Made by a program: the position numbers and the translations under genes
Notes under the pieces: model-generated
Databases searched by the model: none
Seen by the model: the letters and a program-made list of their open reading frames with translations, nothing else
What the model was told of the DNA's origin: nothing
Source of the DNA: Acetobacteraceae bacterium
GTDB taxonomy: Bacteria; Pseudomonadota; Alphaproteobacteria; Zavarziniales; Zavarziniaceae
Assembly: GCA_947379865.1 (NCBI GenBank)
Contig: CANCOY010000095.1
Coordinates: forward strand, 1 to 13,817
Reading direction: 5' to 3'
DNA: 13,817 nt
Shown here: piece after piece, positions 1 to 7,136 of the stretch
Layout of the letters: every line of letters begins with the position of its first letter
Position numbering within the stretch: the stretch's first letter is position 1

Positions 1-15
1 TCCAGGGAGGACACC

Positions 16-1218
16 ATGACGGCGCTGAAAGCCCGGCCCATGCCGGATTCCATTCCCACTGAAGCTGAACTGATCGCGCGCGCCCTTGCGCTGGTGCCGG
101 TGCTGCGTGCCCGTGCCGAGGCTGCCGAGGCCAACCGTTCCCTGCTGGACGAGACCCTGCAGGATTTCGTTGCGGCGGGCTTTTATCGCATTTGCCAGCC
201 GAGGGAATTCGGCGGCTATGAGCATTCGCCCGAGGTGCTGTTCCGGGTGTCGAGCATCATCGCCCGTGGTTGCCCGTCGAGCGCCTGGTGCCTGTGCCTG
301 ATCGGCGTCCACAATTGGGAAGTGGGCCTGCTTGACCCGCGCGTCGGTCAGGACCTATGGGGCCAGGATGATACCGTGCGCTATTCCTCGTCTTATGCCC
401 CCTTTGGCAAGGTGGTTGAGGTGGAGGGCGGTTATCGCCTCAGCGGCCAGTGGCCGTGGTCCACCGGCTGTGATCATTGTAGCTGGGTGATGCTGGGCGC
501 TGTCGTCATGAAGGAAGGCGCCCCGCCCGAGATGCGCTCGTTCCTGATCCCGCGCTCGGAATACGAGATCATCGACACCTGGCATGTCCTGGGCCTGAAA
601 GGCACGGGCAGCAAGGACGTGCGGGTGAAGGACGCCTTCATTCCCGCCTATCGGACCCACAGCTTCATGGACTCCTTCCTGCGCAAGGATCCGGGCCAGG
701 GCCATTATACGGGCTCAACCTATCTCTATCCGTTCGGCACCACCTTCGCGTTCTGCCTGGCCAGCGTGGCCCTGGGCATTGCCGAGGGCGCGCTTGAGGT
801 CTCCGTTGAGTATTTCCGCGAGCGACTGGACGTGAACGATGGCTCCTCGTCGATGAACGACCCCTTCTTCCGCCAGCGCCTGGCGGAGGCTGATGCCATG
901 GTGCGCGGCCTGAACTACCGCCGCGATGCCGCTTATGCCCGCATGGACAAATATGTGTCGGCGGGCAAGCATGTTCCGGTCGAGGAGGGCGCTGCCTCCA
1001 AATGGGATGCTCAGTGCATTGGCAAGGGGGCGGTTGAGGCGGTTGATCTGCTCTTCAAGATCAGCGGTGGCCGTGGCGCAATGCTGTCGCACCCGATCCA
1101 GCGGTATTTCAGGGATGTGCACACGGCGTCCAACCACGCCTTCCTGAACGCCGACAAGGGGTCGGTCAACATGGGTGGCCTGCTCATGGGCGCCGAGCCC
1201 AAGGATATAGCGGTCTAA
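16..1218 (+). CDS. hsaA: HsaA-like flavin-dependent monooxygenase, oxygenase subunit (probable 3-HSA 4-hydroxylase)
   Basis: A 400-residue protein with the acyl-CoA dehydrogenase fold of group D two-component flavin monooxygenases. HsaA of this family ortho-hydroxylates the phenolic seco-steroid 3-HSA to the catechol 3,4-DHSA, using reduced flavin supplied by a separate reductase (HsaB). Stretches that I recall as shared with mycobacterial HsaA are visible: GVHNW (97-101), SSSYAP (124-129), WSTGCDH (148-154), FLIPRSEYEI (176-185), LKGTGS (194-199) and the C-terminal IQRYFRDVH (361-369), where a conserved His near 369 is the proposed base. It lacks the C-terminal YEGT/YGGTNE signature of true acyl-CoA dehydrogenases, which argues against a dehydrogenase. 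The start has an AGGGAGG Shine-Dalgarno at 4-10. It opens the run leading to the extradiol dioxygenase 23 nt downstream, which supports a catechol-producing role. The exact substrate is inferred; another phenol is possible. Confidence 0.8.
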   Translation: MTALKARPMPDSIPTEAELIARALALVPVLRARAEAAEANRSLLDETLQDFVAAGFYRICQPREFGGYEHSPEVLFRVSSIIARGCPSSAWCLCLIGVHNWEVGLLDPRVGQDLWGQDDTVRYSSSYAPFGKVVEVEGGYRLSGQWPWSTGCDHCSWVMLGAVVMKEGAPPEMRSFLIPRSEYEIIDTWHVLGLKGTGSKDVRVKDAFIPAYRTHSFMDSFLRKDPGQGHYTGSTYLYPFGTTFAFCLASVALGIAEGALEVSVEYFRERLDVNDGSSSMNDPFFRQRLAEADAMVRGLNYRRDAAYARMDKYVSAGKHVPVEEGAASKWDAQCIGKGAVEAVDLLFKISGGRGAMLSHPIQRYFRDVHTASNHAFLNADKGSVNMGGLLMGAEPKDIAV

Positions 1219-1241
1219 GAACCGCAACGGGGGGATACGAC

Positions 1242-2126
1242 ATGTCTGTCAGGGCACTTGGATATGCAGGGTTCGGCGTGAAGGATGTCGCCGCCTGGCG
1301 TAGTTTCGCGGAAGATGTGCTGGGCGTTGCCGTGAACGAGGCCGCCAATGGCGGCCTGCGCCTGCGGGTCGACGACAGCCAGTGGCGCATCGCCATCGAG
1401 CCGACGGGGGAAGACGACGTCACCTACCTCGGCTTCGAGGTTGAGGGGCCGGCGGCCCTTGATGAGTTGGTCGCCAAACTGAGCGCTGCTGGCGTTGCGG
1501 TGGAACGCTCGGAGGCGCTGGCGAAGGAGCGTGGTGTCATCGGCCTGGCGCGCTGCACCGATCCCACGGGCATAGGCATCGAGCTTTATTGGGGGCCGAC
1601 GGAGACGGGGCAGAACCGCTTTGTCTCCAAGGTTGGTGTGGCCGGCTTTGTCACGGAAGGGCAGGGCTTTGGCCACGTCGTGCTGATGGCGGGCGACATC
1701 GGACCGTCACGCAACTTCTATGAAACGCTGCTCGGTTTCCGCCTGTCGGACGTGATCGATTTCTCGCCCATGCCGGGTTTCGAGGTGCGCCTCGTCTTCC
1801 TGCATTGCAACCCGCGCCATCACACGCTCGCTCTCGCACCGATCCCGGCACCCAAGCGCCTGAACCATTTCATGCTGCAGGTACGGGACTTTGACGACGT
1901 CGGCCGTGGCCTCGACCGGGCGCGCAAGGCGGGGGTGACCTTTGCCAACAGCCTGGGCAAGCACACCAACGACCAGATGATCTCGTTCTACCTCATCACG
2001 CCGTCTGGCTTTGAGGTGGAATATGGCTTTGGTGGCCGTGAAATCGATGACGCCACCTGGGTGCCATCACGCCATACGGCAACCAGCACCTGGGGCCATG
2101 AACGGCTGGTCCGCCCCGGCGGCTGA
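1242..2126 (+). CDS. hsaC: HsaC/BphC-like type I extradiol dioxygenase
   Basis: A 294-residue two-domain vicinal-oxygen-chelate protein that opens a catechol ring next to the hydroxyls using Fe(II) and O2. In the steroid pathway it converts 3,4-DHSA to 4,9-DSHA. The metal ligands of the family are in place: His145 (GFGHVVL), His209 (NHFMLQ) and Glu260 (GFEVEYG). The second-sphere residues match BphC-type enzymes: His194, His241 and Tyr250. Residues 239-260 fit the extradiol-dioxygenase signature (G-x-H, seven residues, F-Y, then T-P-x-G and the ligand Glu). The N-terminal domain (1-125) is the usual degenerate copy without metal ligands. Length is normal for the 2,3-dihydroxybiphenyl dioxygenase group. 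A GGGGGGA Shine-Dalgarno lies just before the start (1229-1235). It follows the hydroxylase and precedes the C-C hydrolase. Enzyme class is secure; steroid specificity comes from context. Confidence 0.87.
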   Translation: MSVRALGYAGFGVKDVAAWRSFAEDVLGVAVNEAANGGLRLRVDDSQWRIAIEPTGEDDVTYLGFEVEGPAALDELVAKLSAAGVAVERSEALAKERGVIGLARCTDPTGIGIELYWGPTETGQNRFVSKVGVAGFVTEGQGFGHVVLMAGDIGPSRNFYETLLGFRLSDVIDFSPMPGFEVRLVFLHCNPRHHTLALAPIPAPKRLNHFMLQVRDFDDVGRGLDRARKAGVTFANSLGKHTNDQMISFYLITPSGFEVEYGFGGREIDDATWVPSRHTATSTWGHERLVRPGG

Positions 2127-2177
2127 GCCGGACAGTGAGCGACCAGAGCCAATAAAAAGAGTGCGGGAGAAAACACA

Positions 2178-3023
2178 ATGAGCACGGTTGATCATCAGCA
2201 GGCATCAAGCCGCTTCATCGATGTGGGTGGGGTCAAGGTCCACTACAACGAGATGGGAACGGGCATGCCCGTGATCCTCATCCACGGCAGTGGGCCGGGC
2301 GCCTATGGCTGGGCCAATTTCAGCCGCAACATGGAACCGCTCTCAAAGCACTTCCGCGCAATCTGCATCGATCTGCCTGGCTTTGGCCAGTCCGACATGA
2401 AGCCGGCCGGGGTCCCCATCCCCGGCTGGTGGGCCGAAATTGTGGGCCGTTTCATGGATGCCCTCGACATCAGGCAGGCGCATTTCATTGGTAACTCTCT
2501 GGGGGGCATGATCACCCTGAAGCTGGCGCTGACCCAGCCGCAGAAGGTGGGCCGCATGCTGTTGATGGGGACGGGCGGCAGCCTGCCCATCTTCACGCCC
2601 TGGCCGACCGAAGGCATCAAGTCGATCCTTGGCTATTACGAGGGGAACGGTCCCTCCATCGAAAAGCTGCGCGCCTTTGCCCAGCAGTTCGTCTACGACC
2701 CCAGCCAGTTGACGGACGAACTGCTGCAAAAGCGCCTCGACACCTCGCTTGACCCGCGCATCATGGCCAACCCGCCCATGCGGATGACGCCGGGCACGGT
2801 GCTTGAGGAATTATGGCGCGACCCCGGCCTGACGCGCCTGCCGCACGAGACCATGCTGCTGTGGGGCCGCGAGGACAGGGTGCTGCCGCTCGACAGCGCC
2901 TTTGCCCTGCTGAAGCAGATCCCCCGGGCGCGCCTCTTCGTGATGCCCCAGTGTGGCCATTGGGCCCAGTGGGAGCATGCCGACGAATTCAATGCCACCG
3001 TAACCCAGTTCTTCGGGGGCTGA
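2178..3023 (+). CDS. hsaD: HsaD/BphD-like meta-cleavage product C-C hydrolase (alpha/beta fold)
   Basis: A 281-residue alpha/beta-hydrolase that cleaves the C-C bond of the ring-opened product. In the steroid pathway it splits 4,9-DSHA into 2-hydroxyhexa-2,4-dienoate and the C/D-ring acid (DOHNAA/HIP). The catalytic triad is visible: Ser107 in GNSLGG, Asp233 in GREDRVLP and His261 in CGHWAQWEH. The oxyanion-hole motif HGSGPGAYGW is at 36-45. The block around the His, including Trp262, is characteristic of the BphD/HsaD/MhpC group of C-C hydrolases rather than of general esterases. GGGAG at 2165-2169 sits 8 nt before the ATG. The 51-nt gap to the dioxygenase shows no convincing terminator, so co-transcription is likely. 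The next gene starts one base after its stop codon. Alternative: a BphD-type hydrolase for another meta-cleavage product. Confidence 0.87.
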   Translation: MSTVDHQQASSRFIDVGGVKVHYNEMGTGMPVILIHGSGPGAYGWANFSRNMEPLSKHFRAICIDLPGFGQSDMKPAGVPIPGWWAEIVGRFMDALDIRQAHFIGNSLGGMITLKLALTQPQKVGRMLLMGTGGSLPIFTPWPTEGIKSILGYYEGNGPSIEKLRAFAQQFVYDPSQLTDELLQKRLDTSLDPRIMANPPMRMTPGTVLEELWRDPGLTRLPHETMLLWGREDRVLPLDSAFALLKQIPRARLFVMPQCGHWAQWEHADEFNATVTQFFGG

Positions 3024-3024
3024 G

Positions 3025-3807
3025 ATGACCGATCTTGTCACCAAGGCAGCAGACATGCTGGCCGAAGCACGCGCCACCCGCCGCGCCATTCCACCCCTTG
3101 GCCCCAGCCTCGGGCTTACCGATGCCGCCACGGCCTATGAAGTGCAGGAAACCAACACCCGGCGCTGGCTTGCCGAAGGCCGGCGGGTGGTCGGGCGCAA
3201 GATCGGCCTCACCTCCAAGGCGGTGCAGGCGCAGCTGGGCGTGGACCAGCCGGATTACGGCATGCTCTGGGCCGACTGGTGCTTTGCCGAGGGTGAGACC
3301 GTCTCGGTTTCACGCCTGATCCAGCCGCGGGCCGAGGCGGAAATCGCCTTTGTCATGGACCGTGCTGTCGGCCATGTGGACGCCAGCATGACCGATCTGG
3401 TGGCGGCCATCGGCTATGCCGTGCCGGCGCTTGAAATCGTTGACAGTGCCATTGCCGACTGGAAGATCACGCTGGCCGATACCATTGCCGACAATGCCTC
3501 TGGTGCCGGCTTCGTGCTGGGCACCAGCCCGCGCAAGGTGACGGACATCGACCTGCGCCTGTGTGGCATGGTGCTGTCAAAGAACGACGCGCCGGTCTCG
3601 CTTGGCGTGGGTGCGGCGTGCCTAGGCCATCCGTTGGCCGCCACGCTTTGGCTGGCGCGCACCATGGCCCGGGTTGGCCGGCCGCTGCAGGCAGGTGACG
3701 TGGTGCTTTCCGGCGCCCTTGGCCCCATGGTAGGCGTTGGTAGCGGTGACCGCATGCATGTGGAAATCCAGGGCTTTGCGCCCTTCACCGTTCCCTTCGG
3801 AGACTGA
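3025..3807 (+). CDS. hsaE: 2-hydroxypentadienoate-family hydratase (HsaE/TesE/MhpD-like)
   Basis: A 260-residue member of the fumarylacetoacetase-fold hydratase/decarboxylase family. It adds water to a 2-hydroxy-2,4-dienoate to give a 4-hydroxy-2-oxoacid. In steroid catabolism that is 2-hydroxyhexa-2,4-dienoate to 4-hydroxy-2-oxohexanoate. The expected divalent-metal ligands are present as Glu104 and Glu106 (PRAEAEIAFV) and Glu137 (PALEIVD). The conserved GRKIGLTS lies at 57-64 and the C-terminal turn GDVVLSGALGP at 224-234. Length matches MhpD/BphH/TesE. The start ATG is one base after the hydrolase stop, so translation is probably coupled. Catechol-pathway decarboxylases (DmpH type) share the fold, but the following aldolase and acylating dehydrogenase fit a hydratase. 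Chain length of the substrate cannot be read from the sequence. Confidence 0.87.
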   Translation: MTDLVTKAADMLAEARATRRAIPPLGPSLGLTDAATAYEVQETNTRRWLAEGRRVVGRKIGLTSKAVQAQLGVDQPDYGMLWADWCFAEGETVSVSRLIQPRAEAEIAFVMDRAVGHVDASMTDLVAAIGYAVPALEIVDSAIADWKITLADTIADNASGAGFVLGTSPRKVTDIDLRLCGMVLSKNDAPVSLGVGAACLGHPLAATLWLARTMARVGRPLQAGDVVLSGALGPMVGVGSGDRMHVEIQGFAPFTVPFGD

Positions 3808-3808
3808 C

Positions 3809-4744
3809 ATGGGCGAGCGGGTAAAGGTTGCGATCATCGGCACGGGCAATATCGGCACCGACCTGATGATCAAGGTAATGCGCCTCTCCAAGCGGCTGGA
3901 GATGGCGGCTTTCGTCGGCATTGATCCGCAGTCGGACGGGATCGAGCGTGCCCGGCGTCTGGGCGTGCCCACCACGGCGGACGGGTTGGATGGCCTGCTG
4001 GCCATGCCAGGCTTTGCCGATATCCGCATCGTCTTTGATGCGACCTCAGCCGGTGCCCATGCCCGCCATGACGCCGTGCTGCGCGCCCATGGCAAGCAGG
4101 TGATCGACCTGACGCCGGCGGCCCTTGGCCCCTATGTGGTGCCAACGATCAACCTTGATGCCCATCTTGATGCGCCCAACCTCAATATGGTGACCTGTGG
4201 CGGCCAGGCGACGATCCCCATTGTTGCAGCCATTGGCCGGGTTGCCCCCGTGACCTATGCAGAGATCGTCGCCTCAATTTCCTCAAAGTCGGCCGGGCCG
4301 GGAACGCGCGCCAACATCGACGAGTTCACCGAGACCACCAGCCGAGCGATTGTCGAGGTGGGCGGGGCCAAGCATGGCAAGGCGATCATCGTGCTGAACC
4401 CGGCCGAACCGCCGCTGATCATGCGCGACACGGTCTATTGCCTCAGCGCCACTGCCGATACCGCTGCCATCGAAGCCTCGGTCGAGGCCATGGTGGCAGA
4501 GGTCCAGGCCTATGTGCCCGGCTACCGCCTGAAGCAGCGGGTTCAGTTCGAGCGCATCGGCGACAACAAACCCCTGCGCATCCCCGGCATCGAGGGGGAG
4601 CAGACCGGCCTCAAGGTTGGCGTCTTCCTGGAAGTGGAAGGGGCGGCGCATTATCTGCCCGCTTATGCCGGTAATCTGGACATCATGACCTCAGCCGCAC
4701 TCAAGACGGCGGAACGGCTGGTCGAACGGCGGGGACTGGCATGA
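3809..4744 (+). CDS. hsaG: Acylating acetaldehyde/propanal dehydrogenase (HsaG/DmpF/BphJ-like)
   Basis: A 311-residue CoA-acylating aldehyde dehydrogenase. It oxidises the aldehyde released by the partner aldolase to acyl-CoA with NAD+. In the steroid pathway this is propanal to propionyl-CoA. The N-terminal Rossmann motif GTGNIGTD is at 11-18, the catalytic Cys130 is in NMVTCGGQAT, and a conserved GPGTRANIDEFTETT block lies at 163-177. The frame stays open upstream to 3737, but the ATG at 3809 is the better start. It is one base after the hydratase stop, has GGAG at 3799-3802, and gives an N-terminus (GERVKVAIIGTGNIG) that begins just before the first beta strand, as in the family. The gene overlaps the aldolase by 4 nt (ATGA). 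The family forms a substrate-channelling complex with that aldolase. Confidence 0.92.
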   Translation: MGERVKVAIIGTGNIGTDLMIKVMRLSKRLEMAAFVGIDPQSDGIERARRLGVPTTADGLDGLLAMPGFADIRIVFDATSAGAHARHDAVLRAHGKQVIDLTPAALGPYVVPTINLDAHLDAPNLNMVTCGGQATIPIVAAIGRVAPVTYAEIVASISSKSAGPGTRANIDEFTETTSRAIVEVGGAKHGKAIIVLNPAEPPLIMRDTVYCLSATADTAAIEASVEAMVAEVQAYVPGYRLKQRVQFERIGDNKPLRIPGIEGEQTGLKVGVFLEVEGAAHYLPAYAGNLDIMTSAALKTAERLVERRGLA

Positions 4745-5772
4745 GCGTGGGCGTGCCCGAGGGCAAACTCTATATCCAGGATGTCACCCTGCGTGATGGC
4801 ATGCACGCGATCCGCCACCAATATGGCCTCGACCATGTGCGCGCCATTGCCCGGGTGCTGGACGCGGCAAAGGTCGATGCCATCGAGGTGGCTCATGGTG
4901 ATGGCCTGTCGGGCTCCTCCTTCAACTATGGTTTTGGCGCCCATACGGACTGGGACTGGATCGGCGCCGTGGCCGAGGTGCTGCAGCATTCCATCCTGAC
5001 GACCCTGCTGCTGCCCGGCATCGGCACCATCCACGACCTGAAGCACGCCTATGAGATGGGCGTGCGCTCCGTCCGCGTGGCGACCCATTGCACCGAGGCC
5101 GACATATCAAAGCAGCACATCGACTATGCCCGGGGTCTGGGCATGGACGTGTCGGGCTTCCTGATGATGAGCCATATGGCCCCGCCCGAAGCCTTGGCCG
5201 CCCAGGCCAAGCTGATGGAAAGCTATGGCGCCCATTGCGTCTATGTCACGGATTCCGGGGGCGCTTTGACCATGGACGGGGTCAAGGCCCGCTTCGAGGC
5301 CTATGACCGGGTGCTGAAGCCTGAAACCCAGCGCGGCATCCACGCCCACCACAATCTAAGCCTCGGTGTCGCCAATTCCATTGCAGCTGTGCAGTCTGGC
5401 GCCGTGCGGGTGGATGCGAGTCTGGCCGGCATGGGGGCAGGTGCTGGCAATGCGCCGCTTGAGGTGTTTATTGCGGCGGCCGATGTCTATGGCTGGTCCC
5501 ATGGCACCGACCTGTTCATGCTGATGGACGCGGCGGAGGATCTGGTGCGGCCGCTGCAGGATCGCCCGGTGCGGGTGGACCGCGAAACCCTCAGCCTTGG
5601 CTATGCCGGCGTCTATTCCAGCTTCCTGCGCCATGCCGAGAAGGCTGCGGCCGACCATGGTCTCGACGTGCGTACGATCCTGATCGAACTGGGCCGCCGC
5701 CGCATGGTGGGCGGGCAGGAGGATATGATCATCGACGTCGCCCTTGACCTGGCCAAGGCCAAACGCGCCTGA
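4741..5772 (+). CDS. hsaF: 4-hydroxy-2-oxovalerate/-hexanoate aldolase (HsaF/DmpG/MhpE-like)
   Basis: A 343-residue class II pyruvate aldolase with an HMGL-like TIM barrel. It cleaves 4-hydroxy-2-oxoacids to pyruvate and an aldehyde, which is passed to the acylating dehydrogenase encoded just upstream. The N-terminal DVTLRDGMHAIRHQY block at 14-28 carries the catalytic Arg18, the metal ligand Asp19 and the catalytic His22. The other metal ligands are His201 and His203 in HAHHN. The conserved DASLAGMGAGAGNAPLE run is at 225-241. Length is the normal one for DmpG. The start codon overlaps the stop of the dehydrogenase gene (ATGA), the usual arrangement for this pair. It is the last gene of the tightly packed run before a 150-nt gap. 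Confidence 0.93.
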   Translation: MSVGVPEGKLYIQDVTLRDGMHAIRHQYGLDHVRAIARVLDAAKVDAIEVAHGDGLSGSSFNYGFGAHTDWDWIGAVAEVLQHSILTTLLLPGIGTIHDLKHAYEMGVRSVRVATHCTEADISKQHIDYARGLGMDVSGFLMMSHMAPPEALAAQAKLMESYGAHCVYVTDSGGALTMDGVKARFEAYDRVLKPETQRGIHAHHNLSLGVANSIAAVQSGAVRVDASLAGMGAGAGNAPLEVFIAAADVYGWSHGTDLFMLMDAAEDLVRPLQDRPVRVDRETLSLGYAGVYSSFLRHAEKAAADHGLDVRTILIELGRRRMVGGQEDMIIDVALDLAKAKRA

Positions 5773-5922
5773 ACGGGCGACCGCGACGGTTTGCGCAGTG
5801 GGGGCAGGCTTGCGCCCCCGGCTGCCTTGGGCCAATAGGTTGATGGAATTGATCCAGAAGGCCGAGGTCGGCGAACCCTCAGGTTCAGAACCGTCCCGGC
5901 CCCCAGTCGAGGAAGCCCGGCC
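5773..5922 (+). other. 150-nt gap between aldolase and acyl-CoA dehydrogenase, with a GC hairpin
   Basis: No supportable gene lies in this gap, unlike the 1-51 nt spacings earlier in the run. A 6-bp GC hairpin (GGGGGC at 5800-5805, GCCCCC at 5814-5819, 8-nt loop) follows the aldolase stop by 27 nt. It has no T-run, so it is not a classical terminator. It could be a pause or mRNA-processing element. A Shine-Dalgarno GAGGAA at 5909-5914 serves the next gene. No clear sigma70 promoter was seen. Confidence 0.4.
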
Positions 5923-7074
5923 ATGAGCCTCACCGTCGAAAAGCCCGCGTGGATGACCGAAGATCTGCAGATCTTCGAAGATGCCGTCGTCAAGTTCACC
6001 GAACGTGAGTTCATGCCCCATGTCGCCGACTGGGAGAAGAATTCCCAGGTCCCGCGCGAGATCTGGCGCAAGGCGGGTGAGGCCGGCATGCTCTGCGTTG
6101 CCGTGCCCGAGGAATACGGCGGCGGTGGCGGCACCTTTGCCCATGACGCCGTGCTGATCGATGTCTGGGGCCGCATGGGCGTCACCGGCTTTGGCGGCTC
6201 GCTGCACAATGCCATCGTGGCCCCCTATATCGTCCACTACGGCACCGAGGAGCAGAAGAAGCGCTGGCTGCCCCGCATGGCCACTGGCGACCTCGTGGGC
6301 GCCATCGCCATGACCGAGCCGGGCACGGGGTCCGACCTGCAGTCCGTCAAGACCACCGCCCGCAAGGACGGCGACAGCTACATCATCAACGGTTCCAAGA
6401 CCTTCATCACCAATGGCGGCACGGCCAACCTGATCATCGTTGTCTGCAAGACCGATGTGTCGGCGGGCGCCAAGGGCATTTCCCTGATCCTGGTCGAGAC
6501 CGACGAGGCGCCGGGCTTCAAGCGCGGCCGCAAGCTCGACAAGGTGGGCCTGCACGGCCAGGACACGTCGGAGCTGTTCTTCGAGGACGTCCGCGTGCCT
6601 GCCAGCAACCTCTTGGGCGGTGAGGGCAAGGGCTTCTTCATGCTCATGGACCAGCTCCCCTCCGAGCGCCTGCAGATCGGCCTCCAGGGCGTGGCCATGA
6701 TGGAGCGCGCCATTGCCGAGACCGTGAAGTACACCACCGAGCGCAAGGCCTTTGGCAAGAGCGTGATGGACTTCCAGAACACCCAGTTCGTCCTGGCTGA
6801 TGCCAAGGCAAAGACCGTGGTGGCGCGGGTGTTCTGCAACTGGGGTGTGGGCCAGCTGCTGGAAGGCAAGCTCGACGCCTATACCGCTTCCATCGCCAAG
6901 CTCTGGGTCTCGGACGAGCAGTGCAACATCGTCGATGCCTGCCTGCAGCTGCACGGCGGCTATGGCTATATGAATGAATATCCCATCGCCCAGATGTACC
7001 GCGACGCCCGCGTGCAGAAGATCTATGGCGGCACGAACGAGATCATGAAGGTGCTCATCGCGCGCAACCTCTGA
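5923..7074 (+). CDS. Acyl-CoA dehydrogenase, LCAD-type
   Basis: A 383-residue FAD-dependent acyl-CoA dehydrogenase that introduces an alpha-beta double bond into an acyl-CoA and passes electrons to ETF. Visible family blocks are AMTEPGTGSDLQ (129-140), the FAD-binding INGSKTFITNGG (155-166), ERKAFGKS (273-280), LQLHGGYGYMNEYPI (341-355) and the C-terminal YGGTNEIMKVLIARNL. The C-terminal motif has Gly where short- and medium-chain enzymes have the catalytic Glu of YEGT. As in LCAD and isovaleryl-CoA dehydrogenase, the base is therefore expected in the upstream helix, here Glu248 in LPSERLQ. GAGGAA at 5909-5914 supports this ATG. It is a single full-length gene, not one of the paired half-active FadE subunits (ChsE type) used for steroid side chains. 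Substrate unknown; a side-chain, ring-derived or ordinary fatty acyl-CoA are all possible. Confidence 0.88.
   Translation: MSLTVEKPAWMTEDLQIFEDAVVKFTEREFMPHVADWEKNSQVPREIWRKAGEAGMLCVAVPEEYGGGGGTFAHDAVLIDVWGRMGVTGFGGSLHNAIVAPYIVHYGTEEQKKRWLPRMATGDLVGAIAMTEPGTGSDLQSVKTTARKDGDSYIINGSKTFITNGGTANLIIVVCKTDVSAGAKGISLILVETDEAPGFKRGRKLDKVGLHGQDTSELFFEDVRVPASNLLGGEGKGFFMLMDQLPSERLQIGLQGVAMMERAIAETVKYTTERKAFGKSVMDFQNTQFVLADAKAKTVVARVFCNWGVGQLLEGKLDAYTASIAKLWVSDEQCNIVDACLQLHGGYGYMNEYPIAQMYRDARVQKIYGGTNEIMKVLIARNL
5958..5977. repeat. 20-bp perfect palindrome inside the start of the acyl-CoA dehydrogenase gene
   Basis: The half-site CGAAGATCTG is followed directly by its exact reverse complement CAGATCTTCG, with no spacer. 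It begins 36 nt into the coding sequence, over codons for TEDLQIFE. Each half contains AGATCT. It could be an operator-like site, or form an mRNA hairpin near the ribosome entry region, or simply reflect codon choice. Confidence 0.5.
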
Positions 7075-7096
7075 AGTCTCTGCCGAACTAAACACG

Positions 7097-7127
7097 CGCC
7101 CGCCGGAGCAATCCGGCGGGCGTTTTT
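7097..7127 (+). terminator. Strong intrinsic terminator after the catabolic operon
   Basis: A perfect 10-bp GC stem (CGCCCGCCGG at 7097-7106 with CCGGCGGGCG at 7113-7122) closes a 6-nt loop and is followed at once by five T residues (7123-7127). It lies 22 nt after the acyl-CoA dehydrogenase stop and just before the end of the convergent CoA-transferase gene. The opposite strand lacks a T-run, so it mainly stops + strand transcription. Confidence 0.92.
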
Positions 7128-7136
7128 GTGTCTGGC

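Noticed and set aside
16..1218. Reading the first gene as an acyl-CoA dehydrogenase
   Set aside because: The fold is shared, but the C-terminal acyl-CoA dehydrogenase signature is missing and the internal blocks match the HsaA-type monooxygenases.
3737..3808. Upstream extension of the acylating aldehyde dehydrogenase
   Set aside because: The extra 24 residues overlap the hydratase coding end and do not fit the family; the ATG at 3809 has a Shine-Dalgarno and the standard N-terminus.
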